DNA from: Martinezella lusitana
GTDB taxonomy: Bacteria > Pseudomonadota > Alphaproteobacteria > Rhizobiales > Rhizobiaceae
DNA: 64,000 nucleotides
Assembly (NCBI RefSeq): GCF_014207095.1
Contig: NZ_JACHBG010000001.1
Location: 620,001 to 684,000 of the forward strand
Reading direction: 5' to 3'
Part shown: positions 9,449 to 18,254 of the stretch, piece by piece
Layout: each line of letters opens with the position of its first letter
How positions within the stretch are numbered: the first letter of the stretch is position 1
Translations under genes and position numbers: made by a program
The notes under the pieces: generated by a model
Told to the model about the DNA's origin: nothing
Databases searched by the model: none
The model's input: the letters and a program-made list of their open reading frames with translations, nothing else

Positions 9449-11656
9449 ATGTCCGGTGTCAACAACACCCAGCAGGATGTAGACATCGATCTTGCGCAGC
9501 TTTTTCGCGCCGTCTGGCGACGGCGGCTGCGGGTGGTTGCCATCACCCTTGCGGGTGCCTGTCTGGCGCTCGTCATTGCCAAGGTCGTTTCTCCGGAGTA
9601 TCGCAGCGAAACTCGCATTCTGATCGAGGCGCGCGCGCCGGCCTTCGCAACCACGACCAGCAACGACGCTGGCTCTGCACCGCTTCTGGACGAACTGAAT
9701 ATTGCCAGCCAGGTTCAGATCCTTCAGTCGGCCGACTTGATCAAGCAGGTTATCGCCAATCTCAAGCTCTACCAGAGCCCGGAATTCGATACGGCCAGCA
9801 AAAGTTCAGCGCTCTCCGATATTCTCATCAAGCTGCACCTGAAGCGCCCGCCTGCCGATAAGGCGCCGGAAGAACGGATGTTGGATGCGTTCACCGGGCG
9901 GTTGCAAGTCTACCAGATCAACTCGTCGCGGGTGATCGGCATAAGCTTCAGCTCTCGCGATCCTCTTCTTGCAGCCAACGTTCCGAATGCGATCGCACAG
10001 GTTTACCTGTCGATGCAGAGTGGCGCCAAGCTCGATTCCAACAGTGAGGCAACCCGCTGGCTGGAACCGGAGATCACCAAGCTGCGCGAGAGGGTCAGCG
10101 AAGCTGAAAAGAATGTCGCGGATTACCGATCTGCCAACGGACTTCTGCAGACCAGTCAGAACAGCAACTTCGCCACCCAGCAGCTCTCCGATATTATCAC
10201 GCAGCTCGCGCAGGTGAGGGCCGACAAGGCCAATGCCGAAGCACGCGCCCAGGCTGTGCGCAATGCGCTCTCGAGCGGTCGCTCCATTGATACGCTTTCC
10301 GACGTTTCCGGATCCCAGGCCATTCAGCGGTTGAAGGCGACGGAGTCCACCCTGGAATCGCAGATATCGGATCTCTCCACGACGCTCATGGATGGCCATC
10401 CGCGCCTGAAGAGCCTGCGGGCGCAGCTCGCCGATAGCCGCCAGCAAATCAGCCGGGAAACACAGAGGATCCTCGCCAGTATCGACAATGAAGCCAAGCT
10501 TGCGCAACTGCGTGAGCAACAATTGGTGGCGCAGTCGAATACGCTCAAGGCCGCAAGCGCCAAGGCAGGGGAGGATGAGGTTGGCCTCAACGCGCTGGAG
10601 CGCGAAGCCGCAGCCCAGCGGCAATTGCTGGAGACCTATCTCGCTCGTTACCGCGAGGCTGCTTCCCGCGTTGACAAGAATTCGAGCCCGGCCGATGCCC
10701 GTGTCGTCTCGTCGGCGGTGGAGCCGGTCGACCCCGCTTTCCCGAAGGTTGTCCCGATCGTTGTCGTATCCACGCTCGCAACCTTCCTTTTGACCTGTAT
10801 CGTCATCATGCTGGCTGAACTGTTCAGCGGTCGTGCATTGCGTCCCGTCGGACCGGTTAACCGCGAGCGGAAAGCCGCGGCCAATGCCTCGCAGCCTCCT
10901 CAGGCTGATGATGTTGCAGAGATTGTTACGATGAAGCGTGCTGGGGCGCCGGCAAGCATGCTGTCGGTGCCCGCAGACGATATCTTGGCCGGAAAGACGG
11001 AAGAGGACATCGCCGATGCGGCTCATAAGCCGAAGGAAACGGTGTCGGCCAAAGAAGACGAAGAGGATTTTTCCATCCAATCCGTTGCCGACTATTTGAT
11101 CGATAGCGGCTCAAGGCTGGCAATTGCCATATCGCCGACCGGTGACGATGGTTCTACCGCCTCGGTTATGCTGGCACGAACGGTTGCTGATGCGGGACAC
11201 CGCATCGTGCTGGTCGACATGACGGGAACCGGCTGCCCTTCCAAACTCATGGCAGAGCACGGTGAACTTCCCGGTGTCACCGACCTGCTTTGCGGGGAGG
11301 CAGCCTTTGCGGACACGATCCATCCGGATCGGCTTTCCGACGCTCATCTCGTACCGCAAGGCATGAGTGATCTCGGCCGCGCAATGCGCGGAGCGGATCG
11401 CCTGTCGCTCATCCTCGATGCGCTCGGTTCGGCCTACGATATTGTTCTGGTGGAATGCGGCGCGGCCGAAGTTTCCGGCGTGGCGCGGCTGACGCGGAGC
11501 AAGGATACGGAAATCATTCTCTCCATGCCGCAGCCCGACGAAAAGCAATTCCTTTCGGCGATGACCGAATTCCAGAAGGCCGGCTACGAACACATTATCC
11601 TGATGTCGGGATGGCGTGAGGAGCATGATCCGGATACGCGCCGCGACGCCGCCTGA
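9449..11656 (+). CDS. Wzc/ExoP-like polysaccharide co-polymerase with degenerate kinase domain
   Basis: This 735-residue inner-membrane protein controls chain length and export. It has a Wzz domain with the first transmembrane segment at about 30-50, a long periplasmic coiled-coil region (about 190-420), the second transmembrane segment near 440-462 (VVPIVVVSTLATFLLTCIVI) and a cytoplasmic BY-kinase-like domain (about 545-735). The Walker A is degenerate (SPTGDDGSTAS, no GK), the Walker A' is VLVDMTGTG without the usual DxDxR, and there is no C-terminal tyrosine cluster, so it is probably a pseudokinase. I use the ATG at 9449: a GGAG lies nine bases before it, whereas the in-frame TTG at 9443 is too close to that site. 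Confidence 0.92.
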   Translation: MSGVNNTQQDVDIDLAQLFRAVWRRRLRVVAITLAGACLALVIAKVVSPEYRSETRILIEARAPAFATTTSNDAGSAPLLDELNIASQVQILQSADLIKQVIANLKLYQSPEFDTASKSSALSDILIKLHLKRPPADKAPEERMLDAFTGRLQVYQINSSRVIGISFSSRDPLLAANVPNAIAQVYLSMQSGAKLDSNSEATRWLEPEITKLRERVSEAEKNVADYRSANGLLQTSQNSNFATQQLSDIITQLAQVRADKANAEARAQAVRNALSSGRSIDTLSDVSGSQAIQRLKATESTLESQISDLSTTLMDGHPRLKSLRAQLADSRQQISRETQRILASIDNEAKLAQLREQQLVAQSNTLKAASAKAGEDEVGLNALEREAAAQRQLLETYLARYREAASRVDKNSSPADARVVSSAVEPVDPAFPKVVPIVVVSTLATFLLTCIVIMLAELFSGRALRPVGPVNRERKAAANASQPPQADDVAEIVTMKRAGAPASMLSVPADDILAGKTEEDIADAAHKPKETVSAKEDEEDFSIQSVADYLIDSGSRLAIAISPTGDDGSTASVMLARTVADAGHRIVLVDMTGTGCPSKLMAEHGELPGVTDLLCGEAAFADTIHPDRLSDAHLVPQGMSDLGRAMRGADRLSLILDALGSAYDIVLVECGAAEVSGVARLTRSKDTEIILSMPQPDEKQFLSAMTEFQKAGYEHIILMSGWREEHDPDTRRDAA

Positions 11657-12913
11657 TCAATCTTTCTCAGTCGTGTCTGCCCCTGCCGTCGCGGTGCCGT
11701 GCCGCGATCGCAGTCTCTGAATGAGGGCATAGACCGCTCGGTTGCTCTTGACGGCCGTCTTTGCGTGCGTGATGCCGCGCTGTATCGTTGCCGCGACATG
11801 GCCGACGGCGGAAATGGGCAGCAGCAGGTCGTGCTGCGTAGTTTCCACGGGACACCAGGACCGTTTGTAGAGCTGATCTCCGATACCGAAGTCGAAGAGC
11901 GCGACGCCTTCCTTATGCAGCCGCTCTATCATCAGCCAGAACAGCAGCTCACCGGGGCTTGCTTCGGGCACCAGCGTTTCGTCGATCGAGGCGAATTGGC
12001 AGATGACGTGATCGCCCTTGCGCGAAAGAGCCGCGATGGCCGGCACATGCCCCTCATGCTCGCCTGTGAGCCGCAGCGCATGCATCTGCAACGTGGCGTC
12101 GAGACTGGCGCTCTCCTGTCGGCGCAACAGCTTGTGCAGCGTCGCTTGGGTCGGGGCATCGGCGAAAACATCGGGTAAGCCCGCTTCCTTGAACCGAGTG
12201 GCCTTCTGCCGAAAGAACAGATCCAGCAGGGCATGCTGCTGATCCGGCGTAGCAATCACATGTTCATAGCCGCCCTTAGCGTCGAGGATCCGGCTCTGGT
12301 GCTTGAACTTCTTGCGCCGCCGCTTGGCGTTGACCTGCTTCAGGCTGGTTTCGAAGCTCTCCAGGAACGGCAACTGGAAGGCGCGATTCTGGTTTTCGAC
12401 TGCGGGCAGGGAGCCGAGTGGGCTTTTGCGGCCGCGCCATTCGAGCGGGACATTGCGCAGGATGGCAAGATCCGCCTTGCCGCGCAAAGCCGCGACCGTG
12501 GCTGCCGTTTGTGCCGGAGTCAGATCGCCATTTGACAGGAACTCTGTAGAGAACAGCCCTGTATTGATGTTGCTGTGCTGTGCACCGATGAATTCCGCCC
12601 GCCGAACGCCACGATTACGAATGATCTCCAGCGGCAGGATGAAAGCGGTCCGGCCGCCAATGGAGCCACGAATGATCGCGAGAGGGCGGCGGAATGTTTC
12701 AGTCCAAGGCAGGCACCAGTCATAGCTCTGATGCAGAGACGCAAGATTGTCTCGCTCCAACGCGCGCCATTCCGCCTCGAGCGGCGCCATGCTGTCGAAG
12801 ATTTCGATTTTGAGATCGTCATGCAGCGCCGACCGCCTAAGGACAGCCGCAGCCTGCCCAGTTGCTGTCCGAGCAACGGCGATGCCGGCGATATCTTGCT
12901 CCTGCGTCTGCAT
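11657..12913 (-). CDS. GNAT-family acetyltransferase, CelD/BcsL type
   Basis: This 418-residue protein resembles the GNAT proteins (Acetyltransf_6) that accompany bacterial exopolysaccharide loci, often named CelD. Characteristic segments are LEAEWRALERDNLASLHQSYDW near the N-terminus, a basic RRRKKFKHQSRILDAKGG in the middle, and the C-terminal LFDFGIGDQLYKRSWC motif. It is probably cytoplasmic and may acylate a lipid-linked sugar or nucleotide sugar. Its stop codon directly abuts that of the convergent co-polymerase gene (TGATCA). The ATG start has an AAGGATCGA leader. Context ties it to the same polysaccharide; the acyl group and acceptor are unknown. Confidence 0.85.
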   Translation of the reverse strand: MQTQEQDIAGIAVARTATGQAAAVLRRSALHDDLKIEIFDSMAPLEAEWRALERDNLASLHQSYDWCLPWTETFRRPLAIIRGSIGGRTAFILPLEIIRNRGVRRAEFIGAQHSNINTGLFSTEFLSNGDLTPAQTAATVAALRGKADLAILRNVPLEWRGRKSPLGSLPAVENQNRAFQLPFLESFETSLKQVNAKRRRKKFKHQSRILDAKGGYEHVIATPDQQHALLDLFFRQKATRFKEAGLPDVFADAPTQATLHKLLRRQESASLDATLQMHALRLTGEHEGHVPAIAALSRKGDHVICQFASIDETLVPEASPGELLFWLMIERLHKEGVALFDFGIGDQLYKRSWCPVETTQHDLLLPISAVGHVAATIQRGITHAKTAVKSNRAVYALIQRLRSRHGTATAGADTTEKD

Positions 12914-13048
12914 TCGATCCTTTCCGCATTGGCGGTATTCGAACGCAGTTTCGCGGATAGCGGTTTATCTTTGGCTTAAGATGGCACGATCTGCCCGCAC
13001 ATCCCGTGGATCAGGGTTAGCATTGCGTAAACGGCGGGTATGCATCCG

Positions 13049-13258
13049 TCATTGCGGCCGCGGTCCAGCCATCCATTTGATGATGCCCATAGCGGGCAGC
13101 ACCCAGATGGTGCCGCTGAAGAGGAAGTAGAGGAAATGAACCCAGGCTGGTTGATCTCCGAGCGTGCGGACTGCAACGATCATGGCGACGATCGCATAGA
13201 TTGCAACCAGCAACACAAGCAGGATCATGCCGATGAATTTGCGCAGGCGAAGGGGCAC
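13049..13258 (-). CDS. DUF2842 small membrane protein
   Basis: This 69-residue protein has two hydrophobic segments (MILLVLLVAIYAIVAMIVAV and FLYFLFSGTIWVLPAMGIIK) with a short loop (RTLGDQPAWV), the pattern of the alphaproteobacterial DUF2842 family. I place the start at the GTG at 13258 because an AGGAG lies ten bases upstream and the family begins with a PLRLRK-type motif. A longer frame to 13348 has no such support. The gene is divergent from ctaA 114 bases away. The function is unknown; it often occurs near cytochrome oxidase assembly genes. Confidence 0.8.
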   Translation of the reverse strand: MPLRLRKFIGMILLVLLVAIYAIVAMIVAVRTLGDQPAWVHFLYFLFSGTIWVLPAMGIIKWMAGPRPQ

Positions 13259-13371
13259 GGGTTGGTTTCTCCTCTCAAGGCGATATGCCGCGACGGCATG
13301 CCGCAAACTCCCGGGACTTGTTTTGCACGCCCCTATCGGGCAAATCAACAGCCTGATGGAAGGGAGATGCC

Positions 13372-14475
13372 ATGGCTGCCACTAATTTCACCTCGGAACA
13401 GGCTATCATGAAGGAAGTCGTCCGCCAGGGCCGCAATCGCCGGGCCATCCGCCTCTGGCTTGCCTGTGTGCTGCTGGCTCTCTTCGGGCTCGTGCTGGTG
13501 GGGGGCGCGACGCGGCTCACTGAATCCGGCCTGTCCATCACGGAATGGCGGCCGATCCATGGCATCATCCCGCCGCTGAACGCGCAGGAATGGCAGGACG
13601 AGTTCGATCTCTACAAGCGTATCCCGCAGTTTCAGATCCTCAACAAGGATATGACGGTCGACGAATTCAAGGGAATCTTCTGGTGGGAATGGGCGCATCG
13701 GGTGCTTGCACGCGGCATCGGCGTCATCTTCGGCGTGCCGCTGCTGTTCTTCGTGCTGACCGGCCGCGTCGAACGCAGGCTGTGGCTGCCGCTGGGCGGC
13801 ATTTTTCTCCTTGGCGGGCTGCAGGGCGCAATCGGTTGGTGGATGGTCTACTCGGGTCTGGAGGCACGCACCAATGTCAGCCAGTATCGCCTTGCGATTC
13901 ATCTCGTCATGGCTTGTCTGATTTTTGCTGCCTGCATGTGGTTCATGCGGGCGCTGTCTCCGCATTCGAACGAGCCGGCGCCGACCCGTTATTCGGCAAA
14001 ACTGGCCGGCCTCATCGCCATCATGTCTCTGTTCCAGATCTATCTAGGCGCGCTCGTCGCCGGTCTCCATGCCGGCATGAGCTACAATACCTGGCCGCTG
14101 ATGGACGGCACCATCGTTCCGGATGGCTTGCTCGTGCAGTCGCCGGGCTGGATCAATTTCTTCGAGAATCCGAAAATGGTGCAGTTCGTCCATCGCCTCG
14201 GCGCTTATGCGCTCTTCGCAGTCGTGGTCGTCAACATGATCATGTCGTTGCGGGCTGCGCCGCAGACGACGCATGCCCGCCGTTCGGTCGTGCTGTTCGT
14301 GCTGGTTCTCATTCAGGCGATTCTCGGCATTACCACGCTGCTGCTGCAGGTGCCGCTGCACCTGGCGCTTGCGCATCAGGCGGGCGCCCTGATCGTCTTC
14401 GGCTTTGCAATTGCCAACTGGCGGGGCTTCTATGGCGAGCTGCCGCGCCAGACCTCGATTGTCGTGGGAGATTGA
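13372..14475 (+). CDS. ctaA: Heme A synthase (COX15/CtaA type 2)
   Basis: This 367-residue membrane enzyme oxidises the C8 methyl of heme O to the formyl group of heme A for aa3-type cytochrome oxidase. About eight transmembrane helices are visible. The family hallmarks are present: GGATRLTESGLSITEWRPI in the first loop, WEWAHRVLARG with a heme-ligand His, the ARTNVSQYRLAIHL helix with a second His, and matching His residues in FVHRLGAYALF and HLALAHQAGAL. The acidic loop IPQFQILNKDMTVDEFKGIFW is that of the alphaproteobacterial group. The ATG follows GGAAGGGAGATGCC. A hairpin is built around the stop codon. Confidence 0.96.
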   Translation: MAATNFTSEQAIMKEVVRQGRNRRAIRLWLACVLLALFGLVLVGGATRLTESGLSITEWRPIHGIIPPLNAQEWQDEFDLYKRIPQFQILNKDMTVDEFKGIFWWEWAHRVLARGIGVIFGVPLLFFVLTGRVERRLWLPLGGIFLLGGLQGAIGWWMVYSGLEARTNVSQYRLAIHLVMACLIFAACMWFMRALSPHSNEPAPTRYSAKLAGLIAIMSLFQIYLGALVAGLHAGMSYNTWPLMDGTIVPDGLLVQSPGWINFFENPKMVQFVHRLGAYALFAVVVVNMIMSLRAAPQTTHARRSVVLFVLVLIQAILGITTLLLQVPLHLALAHQAGALIVFGFAIANWRGFYGELPRQTSIVVGD

Positions 14476-14493
14476 GGCGCACAGCGCCTCAAT
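14471..14493 (+). terminator. Hairpin spanning the ctaA stop codon
   Basis: A perfect 10-bp stem with a 3-base loop (ATTGAGGCGC-ACA-GCGCCTCAAT) contains the ctaA TGA stop in its left arm. There is no long T run, so it may be a bidirectional terminator shared with the convergent gene ending at 14504, or an RNA 3'-end stabiliser. Confidence 0.5.
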
Positions 14494-14503
14494 TCAACCC
14501 TTG

Positions 14504-15856
14504 TCAGCGTGCCGAGGCGACACTTGCCGCCGACGACATCCGCGACACGACCTTCAAGTGCTTGATTTCACCGCGCTTGAAGGCGGCGAGGAAGCGATTG
14601 TAGTCTTTGAAGACCACGCAGCCATTCGATTCTGCACGGCCGCCCCTGAGCATGTAGGTGTGAGCCAGCAAGCCATCGCGGCCATAGACGCGACCGCCGC
14701 CTGTGGGCGTCAGGCGCAGCGCCCGCACGCCATGGAACAGGCTTTCCCTGTAGGTCAGCTTATAAGTCTCAGGCGGCGTCGGACCGGTGTTCTTGCGGTC
14801 GACATAGCGGGGATTGTCGCGCATGTGACCAAGGCCGGAATGCGCCTCGAGGCGTTCGCCGCTGGGAAGGTAGACCGTCTTCGCTTCGATATCGTAGATC
14901 GCGGTACCGCTTCCCGGGCTGATGGCGGCAAAGGGATTGATGAAGGGCTTTGCCTTGCGCACAGAGCTGTCGTCCGGATCGGCATAGGCCAGAAGCCGCG
15001 CCGGCGGCTGGGCCGGGGTATCCTTGACTGTTGCCTTAGCAATGGCGGCCGTCGCTGGAGTGTTGGGCCGCCGTACATCCTCGTCGCGGGCAGGGCGGGC
15101 CATCGGCACAACGGTCAGCACGGTTTGCGTCATGGCGATGTCAGCATCCCTGGCCGGTAGCGGCGTCGCTTCCGCAATGGCCGGCAGGGCTGCAGGCGCT
15201 GCCGAAGCAACGGCGATCGGCTGAACGGCCTCCTTTGCGGGGCTTGCTGAGGGGATCGAGGCGGCTGCATATTTCACCTGCGCCAGCGACTGCACCGCGG
15301 CGGCAAAGTTGACGGCAATCACCTTACGCAGCCGGTCGAGCGTTTCGGGCGATGCGGCTGCCATTTCGATGCGGCCGCTCTTGATGCTTGCGGCCGCACT
15401 TTGCTCCAGCTTGATCTGGGATGCCTGCTGCGTCAAAGCATAGGCCAGTTGCGAACGAATGGCGTCCTTACTGCCAGCATTCGTCTGAACATTAGTCCCC
15501 GCGGTGGCAGAGGTCGACCCGGTTGCAGGAGCCGTTGCGGGCACACCGGCGAAGCGGCCTTGTCCGTTCAGCGAGGCAACCTGGCTGGAAAGACGGGCAG
15601 GGCGGGCTATCGGGCTCTGGGATACGATGAACGCCGACGCTCGTGGTGTCAGGAAATCGTTTGTCGTTGTTGCCGCGCGAGGGAGCGACAACATCATCGA
15701 TTGGGTGGTGACCAGCGTCGCGGCGACCCAGGCGAAAGCCACAACGGCGACGCCGGTGGCCAATGTGCCGGGACGGATACTGAGAGATTTTTTCAGTCGC
15801 GGGGCGTAGCCAGTGCGCGAATTGAAGTTACCGAAGCCTTCGGTGACAAACGCCAT
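14504..15856 (-). CDS. DUF2778/Tlde1-type L,D-transpeptidase-fold protein, membrane-anchored
   Basis: This protein has about 450 residues. After a short cytoplasmic tail (MAFVTEGFGNFNSRTGYAPR) there is one transmembrane helix (ATGVAVVAFAWVAATLVTT), then a roughly 260-residue low-complexity Ala/Ser/Pro-rich linker and a C-terminal DUF2778 domain of about 130 residues. That domain, called Tlde1 in a Salmonella type VI effector, is related to L,D-transpeptidases. The core is visible as AHSGLGHMRDNP and ESNGCVVF with the likely catalytic Cys. It should act on peptidoglycan stem peptides in the periplasm. I start at the internal ATG at 15856, which places the N-terminus sensibly before the helix; the frame extends 36 codons further upstream. 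It converges with ctaA. Confidence 0.85.
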   Translation of the reverse strand: MAFVTEGFGNFNSRTGYAPRLKKSLSIRPGTLATGVAVVAFAWVAATLVTTQSMMLSLPRAATTTNDFLTPRASAFIVSQSPIARPARLSSQVASLNGQGRFAGVPATAPATGSTSATAGTNVQTNAGSKDAIRSQLAYALTQQASQIKLEQSAAASIKSGRIEMAAASPETLDRLRKVIAVNFAAAVQSLAQVKYAAASIPSASPAKEAVQPIAVASAAPAALPAIAEATPLPARDADIAMTQTVLTVVPMARPARDEDVRRPNTPATAAIAKATVKDTPAQPPARLLAYADPDDSSVRKAKPFINPFAAISPGSGTAIYDIEAKTVYLPSGERLEAHSGLGHMRDNPRYVDRKNTGPTPPETYKLTYRESLFHGVRALRLTPTGGGRVYGRDGLLAHTYMLRGGRAESNGCVVFKDYNRFLAAFKRGEIKHLKVVSRMSSAASVASAR

Positions 15857-16284
15857 GATACTCGTTATCCAAACTACACAGACACTATGCCGGCTCACAG
15901 ATACACACGCGCCTCGACGCGGAGTTCGCGTCTGACCACCACATTGCCGACTGTCTGGAAGCATGCCGAATTATGGTAACCAATTCCTTTACGCTGGCTC
16001 ATTCTTGGATATTCATTGAAAAAAGAGATACGTTTGACGCTCAATTCACCCTGGCCCGTGAAGCCGTTAAACGGCGAATCCGGCCGACAATAGGTCGCGC
16101 CGCATCACGGGGGATCAATTCTTCGTGTAGTGGCTGCTAATTTAGCTGGAAGGCAAAATTGTGGCCGGAAAGGCACACGTGCCTAAATTGGCGACAGACG
16201 TTAGCTCGACAAAAAGCCCGGCCAATCCAATCCTTCAGGGGAAGATCGACCGGGCTCGCAAACTGTTAGTGTATGTCTTGCGCC
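15857..16284. other. Intergenic region without a gene
   Basis: This 428-base stretch lies between the 5' end of the DUF2778 gene and the 3' end of argC. It should hold the DUF2778 promoter on the minus strand and contains the argC terminator at 16211-16256. I see no convincing reading frame; the short open frame starting at 16161 runs antisense into argC. Confidence 0.6.
16211..16256 (-). terminator. argC terminator
   Basis: On the minus strand a GCCCGG/CCGGGC stem with a long internal loop is followed by TTTTTGTCG, about 30 bases beyond the argC stop. It fits a factor-independent terminator, although the loop is unusually large. Confidence 0.5.
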
Positions 16285-17217
16285 TCAGGCGCTCAGCATC
16301 AGATCCATATTCTGGACGGCCGCACCCGAGGCGCCTTTGCCGAGATTGTCGAGCAGGGCGACCAGATTGACCTGGGCAGCGCCCGGCGTACCGAAGACGA
16401 AAAGCTTCATCGTGTCCTTGCCCGCCAGCTCGACAGCGTCGATCCGAGATAGCGCGCGGCTCTCCTCAAGGGACACGACCTGAACGATATCCTGGCCGGC
16501 ATAATGGTCGGCGAGCGCTGCGTGGATGCTCTCCAGCGTCGCGCCTTCTGCCAGATCGCCGAGGTGTAGCGGCACCTGCACGATCATGCCCTGTGGGAAC
16601 CGGCCGACGGACGGCGAGAAGATCGGCGCCCGATCGAGCAGGCCATGCGTCGTCATCTCGGGCACATGCTTGTGGGTCAGCGTCAGACCGTAGAGGAAAT
16701 GCGGCGCGCTGATGGCGTCCGGGTGATCGGCATTCTCCATCTGGGCGATCATCTGCTTGCCGCCGCCCGTATAACCGGACACGGCATTGACGGTCACGGG
16801 GTGGCCAGCCGGAAGGATGCCGGCAGCACGCAGCGGCCGGATGAGGCCGATAGCGCCGGTCGGATAGCAGCCGGGATTGGCAACGAAGCGCGCTGTCTTG
16901 ATCTTCCTGCCCTGATCGCCGTCCATCTCGGCAAAGCCATAGGCCCAATCAGGATGGATGCGGAAAGCCGTCGAGGTGTCGATGACGCGAACATTATTGT
17001 TGCTCGCCACCATTTTCACCGCTTCCTTCGATGCATCGTCAGGAAGGCAGAGAATGGCGATGTCGGCGCTGTTCAGCATATCCTCGCGCATGGCGGCATT
17101 GCGGCGCTCGGCTTCCGGAATGGACAGAAGCTCGACGTCGCGGCGGTCGGCCATGCGCGTGCGGATCTGCAAGCCCGTGGTTCCGTGTTCGCCATCGATG
17201 AAGATCTTCGGTGCCAT
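16285..17217 (-). CDS. argC: N-acetyl-gamma-glutamyl-phosphate reductase (type 2)
   Basis: This 310-residue cytoplasmic enzyme carries out the NADPH-dependent reduction of N-acetylglutamyl phosphate to the semialdehyde, the third step of arginine synthesis. The N-terminal Rossmann segment is [19 protein letters not shown]. The catalytic Cys117 lies in [15 protein letters not shown], and the family motif around the active-site His is [19 protein letters not shown]. The length and the short N-terminal domain are those of the type 2 family. It lies 83 bases downstream of speB on the same strand, so an operon is possible; both genes act in arginine/agmatine metabolism. The stop codon is the loop of a small GCGCC/GGCGC hairpin. 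Confidence 0.96.
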   Translation of the reverse strand: MAPKIFIDGEHGTTGLQIRTRMADRRDVELLSIPEAERRNAAMREDMLNSADIAILCLPDDASKEAVKMVASNNNVRVIDTSTAFRIHPDWAYGFAEMDGDQGRKIKTARFVANPGCYPTGAIGLIRPLRAAGILPAGHPVTVNAVSGYTGGGKQMIAQMENADHPDAISAPHFLYGLTLTHKHVPEMTTHGLLDRAPIFSPSVGRFPQGMIVQVPLHLGDLAEGATLESIHAALADHYAGQDIVQVVSLEESRALSRIDAVELAGKDTMKLFVFGTPGAAQVNLVALLDNLGKGASGAAVQNMDLMLSA

Positions 17218-17293
17218 GTTATTCCTGCTCTTTCAATAGGTTCAGAGTGTTTCCGGGATCAGTTTGCCATGAAGTTGATTCAATAAGATAACA

Positions 17294-17312
17294 GCCGGAC
17301 TCAGCGTCCGGC
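17294..17312 (-). terminator. Hairpin around the speB stop codon
   Basis: A perfect 7-bp stem (GCCGGAC...GTCCGGC) has a 5-base loop containing the speB TGA. It is followed on the minus strand by TGTTATCTTATTG. It could attenuate read-through into argC or stabilise the 3' end. It is weak as a classic terminator because there is no T run. Confidence 0.4.
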
Positions 17313-18254
17313 CGCACGCCTTTCGGCATGCAGACCGAGCATATACATCGCCACCGTTGCCCCCGCAATGGCGGTGATATCGGCGTGGTCATAGGCCGGG
17401 GAGACTTCGACGACATCGGCGCCGCGGATGTCGAGCTGATGCAGCCGCTGCAGCGCCGAGAGGATCTTCGCGCTGGAAGGTCCGCCGGCAACCGGGGTTC
17501 CGGTGCCTGGCGCATAGGCAGGATCCAGGCAGTCGATGTCGAAGGTGAGATAGGCGGGCGCACCCTTGGTATGCGAGATGATCGTCGAGGCGATGTCGGC
17601 GGCGCTCATATCCCCAACCTGATGGCCGTAGAGAATATGGATGCCGAAATCGTCTGGCGCATGCGTGCGGATGCCGATCTGGATGGAGCGATCCGGGTCG
17701 ATCAGGCCTTCGCGGACGGCGCGGGCGACGAAGGAGCCGTGGTCGATGCGCTTGCCGTCGTCGAACCACGTGTCCTGATGGGCGTCGAACTGCACGAGCG
17801 CCAGCGGGCCATGCTTGGCGGCATGTGCTTTCAGCAGGGGCCAGGTGATGAAATGATCGCCGCCGAGCGTCAGCATGAATGCGCCGCTGTCGAGGATCGT
17901 CGTTGCCTGCCGCTCGATCGCAGCGGGTGTATCCTGATGGTTTCCGTAGTCCAGCAGGCAATCGCCATAGTCGATGACGGCCATCTCGGCGAACAGGTCG
18001 CGATTGAAGGGATATTGCGGATCGTTGTCGAAGATAGCCGAGGCACGGCGGATCGCCTGCGGCCCGAAGCGCGTTCCCGGCCGGTTGGATGTGGCGGCAT
18101 CGAAGGGGATGCCCCAGACGACGGCATCGACGCCATCAAGCGACTTGGTGAAGCGACGGCGCATGAAGGAGAGTGCGCCGGCAAAGGTCGGATCGCTGGC
18201 GGACGAAGTCAGTCCGGGGGCGGTAAACGCGTGATCAATCGACGTGCTCGGCAA
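17301..18254 (-). CDS. speB: Agmatinase (ureohydrolase family)
   Basis: This 317-residue binuclear manganese enzyme should hydrolyse agmatine to putrescine and urea. All six metal ligands are visible: His134 in GGDHFITW, Asp157, His159 and Asp161 in FDAHQDTW, and Asp239 and Asp241 in FDIDCLDP. The N-terminal GIPFDAATSNRPGTRFGP motif is typical of agmatinases, as is RTHAPDDFGIHILYG. The start overlaps the end of the upstream monooxygenase-like gene by 20 bases, so the two are co-transcribed. A hairpin (GCCGGAC/GTCCGGC) surrounds the stop codon. Related guanidino-hydrolases such as guanidinobutyrase cannot be excluded. Confidence 0.9.
   Translation of the reverse strand: MPSTSIDHAFTAPGLTSSASDPTFAGALSFMRRRFTKSLDGVDAVVWGIPFDAATSNRPGTRFGPQAIRRASAIFDNDPQYPFNRDLFAEMAVIDYGDCLLDYGNHQDTPAAIERQATTILDSGAFMLTLGGDHFITWPLLKAHAAKHGPLALVQFDAHQDTWFDDGKRIDHGSFVARAVREGLIDPDRSIQIGIRTHAPDDFGIHILYGHQVGDMSAADIASTIISHTKGAPAYLTFDIDCLDPAYAPGTGTPVAGGPSSAKILSALQRLHQLDIRGADVVEVSPAYDHADITAIAGATVAMYMLGLHAERRAAGR

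Noticed and set aside
9806..11080. A 424-codon minus-strand frame inside the co-polymerase gene
   Set aside because: Antisense shadow of a high-GC gene; the plus-strand product has clear Wzz and kinase-like domains.
16161..16370. A 69-codon plus-strand frame with a GTG start upstream of and antisense to argC
   Set aside because: It covers the argC terminator and the 3' end of argC on the other strand.
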